Below are positions 4,859 through 6,437 of a stretch of DNA of 6,437 nucleotides, piece by piece. The position numbers and the translations under genes were made by a program. Under the pieces are notes generated by a model, which did not search any database, was not told the origin of the DNA, and worked only from the letters and a program-made list of their open reading frames with translations. This stretch comes from Rhodospirillales bacterium. GTDB lineage: Bacteria > Pseudomonadota > Alphaproteobacteria > Rhodospirillales > JASLLV01. The stretch is taken from positions 1 to 6,437 of the forward strand of contig JASMAE010000163.1 in NCBI GenBank assembly GCA_030754475.1, given 5' to 3'. How positions within the stretch are numbered: position 1 is the stretch's first letter; each line of letters starts with the position of its first letter.

Positions 4859-6265
4859 GTGAAATACGTCAGCACCCGGGGACGGGCGCCGGCCCTTTCG
4901 TTCGACGACGTGTTGTTGACGGGCTTGGCCCCCGATGGCGGCCTCTACGTACCCGAGGCCTGGCCGCGGCTGTCCAAGGCCGAGATCCAGGCGCTGAGAG
5001 GGATGTCGTACGACGCGCTGGCGGCACGCGTCTGCCGGCCTTTCTTAAGCGGCGGCGCCACGGAGGCCGCCTTCGCGGACCTCGCTAGGGACGCCTTTTC
5101 CCGGTTTGACCATCCGGCGGTCGCTCCGTTGCGCCAGATCGGTCCCGGCCTGTGGCTCCTGGAGCTCTTTCACGGACCGACGCTCTCGTTCAAGGATTAC
5201 GCGCTTCAACTCGTGGGCCGGTTGTTCGACACGGTTCTCGCCGAAAGGGGCCGGCGCGTCACCGTCATCGGCGCCACTTCGGGCGACACGGGCTCGGCCG
5301 CCATCGAAGCGCTCAAGGATCGCGAACGGATCGAGGCCTTCATCCTGCACCCGAAGGGGCGCGTCTCCGAGGTCCAGCGCCGCCAGATGACCACGGTGGT
5401 GGCGAAGAACGTTCACAACGTCGCCATCGAGGGGACATTCGACGATTGCCAGGACTTGGTGAAGGCGATGTTCAACGACGCGCAATTCCGCGCGCGCGCC
5501 GATTTAACGGCGGTCAATTCGATCAACTGGGCGCGCATCATGGTCCAGGCCGTCTATTACTTCGCGGCCGCCGTGGCCCTCGGCGCCCCGCAGCGTCCCG
5601 TCTCATTCGCGGTTCCCACCGGCAACTTCGGCAACGTCTTCGCGGGCTGGGTGGCGCGGCGCATGGGGCTGCCGGTGACCGGATTCGTCGTCGCCTCCAA
5701 TCGCAACGACATCCTGACCCGCTTCTTTTCCGAGGGTGAGATGCGCCTCCAGCCGGTCCAGTCCACGCTCAGCCCCAGCATGGACATCCAGATCTCGAGC
5801 AACTTCGAGCGCCTTTTGTTCGAGCTCTATGGCCGGCGCGGCGAAGTGCTGGCGAGGGCCATGGACCGCTTCCGCGCGCGCGGTCGCGTCCGCTTCGGTA
5901 CCGAACGTTGGCGACGGCTTCACAAGCTGTTTGCCGGCCACGCCTTGGACGACGCCGAGACCGTTGCCGCCATTCGCCACTTTCACGAGACCACGGGCGA
6001 GCTTCTGGACCCCCACACGGCGATTGGGCTCGCCGCGGGGATCACCCGCCACGACGTCCGCAAGGCACCGTTGATCGCCATCGCGACGGCGCATCCGGCC
6101 AAGTTCCCGGACGCCGTCGAGAAGGCGACCGGCATTCGCCCCCGGCTGCCCGCGCGGCTCGACGATCTTTATGCGCGCGAGGAACGGCTGGCGACGCTTC
6201 CCAACGAGCTTGGGTGCGTCCAGGACTTCATCGTCAGCCGCCTCAGCGAACGGGCGGCGGCTTGA
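4859..6265 (+). CDS. thrC: Threonine synthase
   Basis: This PLP-dependent enzyme converts O-phosphohomoserine to threonine and phosphate, the last step of threonine biosynthesis, in the cytoplasm. The 468-residue length and N-terminus MKYVSTRGRAPALSFDDVLL fit the longer class II (Escherichia coli/yeast-like) threonine synthases. Visible signatures: APDGGLYVPE; the PLP-lysine segment GPTLSFKDYALQ with Schiff-base K112; GATSGDTGSAA (138-148); NSINWARI from N220; and the cofactor phosphate-binding loop PTGNFGN (253-259). The C-terminal part has DPHTAIGLAAG and ATAHPAKFPDAVEKATG, both usual for the family. The start is GTG at 4859, seven bases after AGGA. It has its own promoter-like element and its stop overlaps the next gene. 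Nothing suggests damage. Confidence 0.96.
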   Translation: MKYVSTRGRAPALSFDDVLLTGLAPDGGLYVPEAWPRLSKAEIQALRGMSYDALAARVCRPFLSGGATEAAFADLARDAFSRFDHPAVAPLRQIGPGLWLLELFHGPTLSFKDYALQLVGRLFDTVLAERGRRVTVIGATSGDTGSAAIEALKDRERIEAFILHPKGRVSEVQRRQMTTVVAKNVHNVAIEGTFDDCQDLVKAMFNDAQFRARADLTAVNSINWARIMVQAVYYFAAAVALGAPQRPVSFAVPTGNFGNVFAGWVARRMGLPVTGFVVASNRNDILTRFFSEGEMRLQPVQSTLSPSMDIQISSNFERLLFELYGRRGEVLARAMDRFRARGRVRFGTERWRRLHKLFAGHALDDAETVAAIRHFHETTGELLDPHTAIGLAAGITRHDVRKAPLIAIATAHPAKFPDAVEKATGIRPRLPARLDDLYAREERLATLPNELGCVQDFIVSRLSERAAA

Positions 6266-6437
6266 GCGCTCGCGTCACCACGCTCGAAAGCGGCCTCCGG
6301 GTCGCGACCGACGCCATGGCGAGCGTCGAGACCGCTTCCGTCGGCGCCTGGGTCGAAGTCGGGACCCGCCATGAACCGGCCGATCGGAACGGGGTTTCGC
6401 ACGTCCTCGAACACATGGCCTTCAAGGGCACGCGCCG
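6262..6437 (+). CDS. M16 family zinc peptidase, N-terminal part (runs off right edge)
   Basis: This is the first 58 codons of a processing-peptidase-like (pitrilysin/MPP-type) protein. It reads VTTLESGLRVATDAM, then SVGAWVEVGTRHE and the inverted zinc motif HVLEH (47-51; catalytic E50, ligands H47 and H51), followed by MAFKGT, the standard M16 subfamily B beginning. The second glutamate ligand lies beyond the window. The start is TTG at 6262, overlapping the thrC stop by four bases (TTGA), which implies translational coupling. A later ATG at 6316 would remove the first strand of the domain. In many alphaproteobacteria an M16 peptidase gene follows thrC directly, supporting the call. Substrate unknown; removal of signal or targeting peptides is a family-level inference only. 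Confidence 0.93.
   Translation, partial: MSARVTTLESGLRVATDAMASVETASVGAWVEVGTRHEPADRNGVSHVLEHMAFKGTR

Noticed and set aside
1..6437. Search for tRNA, rRNA, CRISPR array, insertion sequence or phage/defence genes
   Set aside because: No cloverleaf-like sequence, regular spaced repeats, terminal inverted repeats, transposase or defence-protein motifs were visible by reading; a tool-based scan was not possible.

Overview
The window looks like chromosomal DNA from a GC-rich alphaproteobacterium, possibly Rhodospirillales-like. The reasons are the high GC at third codon positions, the CoxB, CtaB and HIG1-family proteins, a class II threonine synthase followed directly by an M16 peptidase, and the frequent GTG/TTG starts. 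This assignment is inference from gene content and protein style, not from a database search.

Layout. The left half is mainly on the minus strand. The N-terminal 97 codons of cytochrome c oxidase subunit II (coxB) run off the left edge (1-293). About 510 bases follow with only weak small-ORF candidates (374-601 plus; 667-810 minus). Next are a 71-residue two-helix HIG1-domain protein (807-1022) and a DUF2189-type polytopic membrane protein (1186-1984) whose reading frame is broken by one extra base in an A6 run. A 357-base divergent intergenic region (1985-2341) holds two clear inverted repeats. The right half is on the plus strand and tightly packed: ctaB (heme O synthase, 2342-3283), an M32 metallocarboxypeptidase (3267-4808, overlapping ctaB), thrC (4859-6265) and the start of an M16 zinc peptidase gene (6262 to the right edge, overlapping the thrC stop).

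How the genes relate. coxB, ctaB and probably the HIG1 protein belong to aa3-type cytochrome c oxidase: subunit II carries the CuA domain (outside the window), CtaB farnesylates heme B on the way to heme A, and HIG1 proteins associate with respiratory complexes. DUF2189 has no established function, but it sits among these genes. thrC is amino acid biosynthesis and the M32/M16 genes are peptidases. Their linkage to ctaB appears to be transcriptional rather than a shared pathway.

Regulatory signals. A good promoter-like element sits so close to the HIG1 ATG that the mRNA would be leaderless. Another promoter-like element lies at the M32/thrC junction. All four plus-strand genes appear to start with TTG or GTG. 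I see no tRNA, rRNA, CRISPR array, insertion sequence or phage gene. I found no convincing evidence of a wholly new system. The items most worth a second look are the DUF2189 frameshift, the leaderless HIG1 gene, the split cox locus and the dyads upstream of ctaB.
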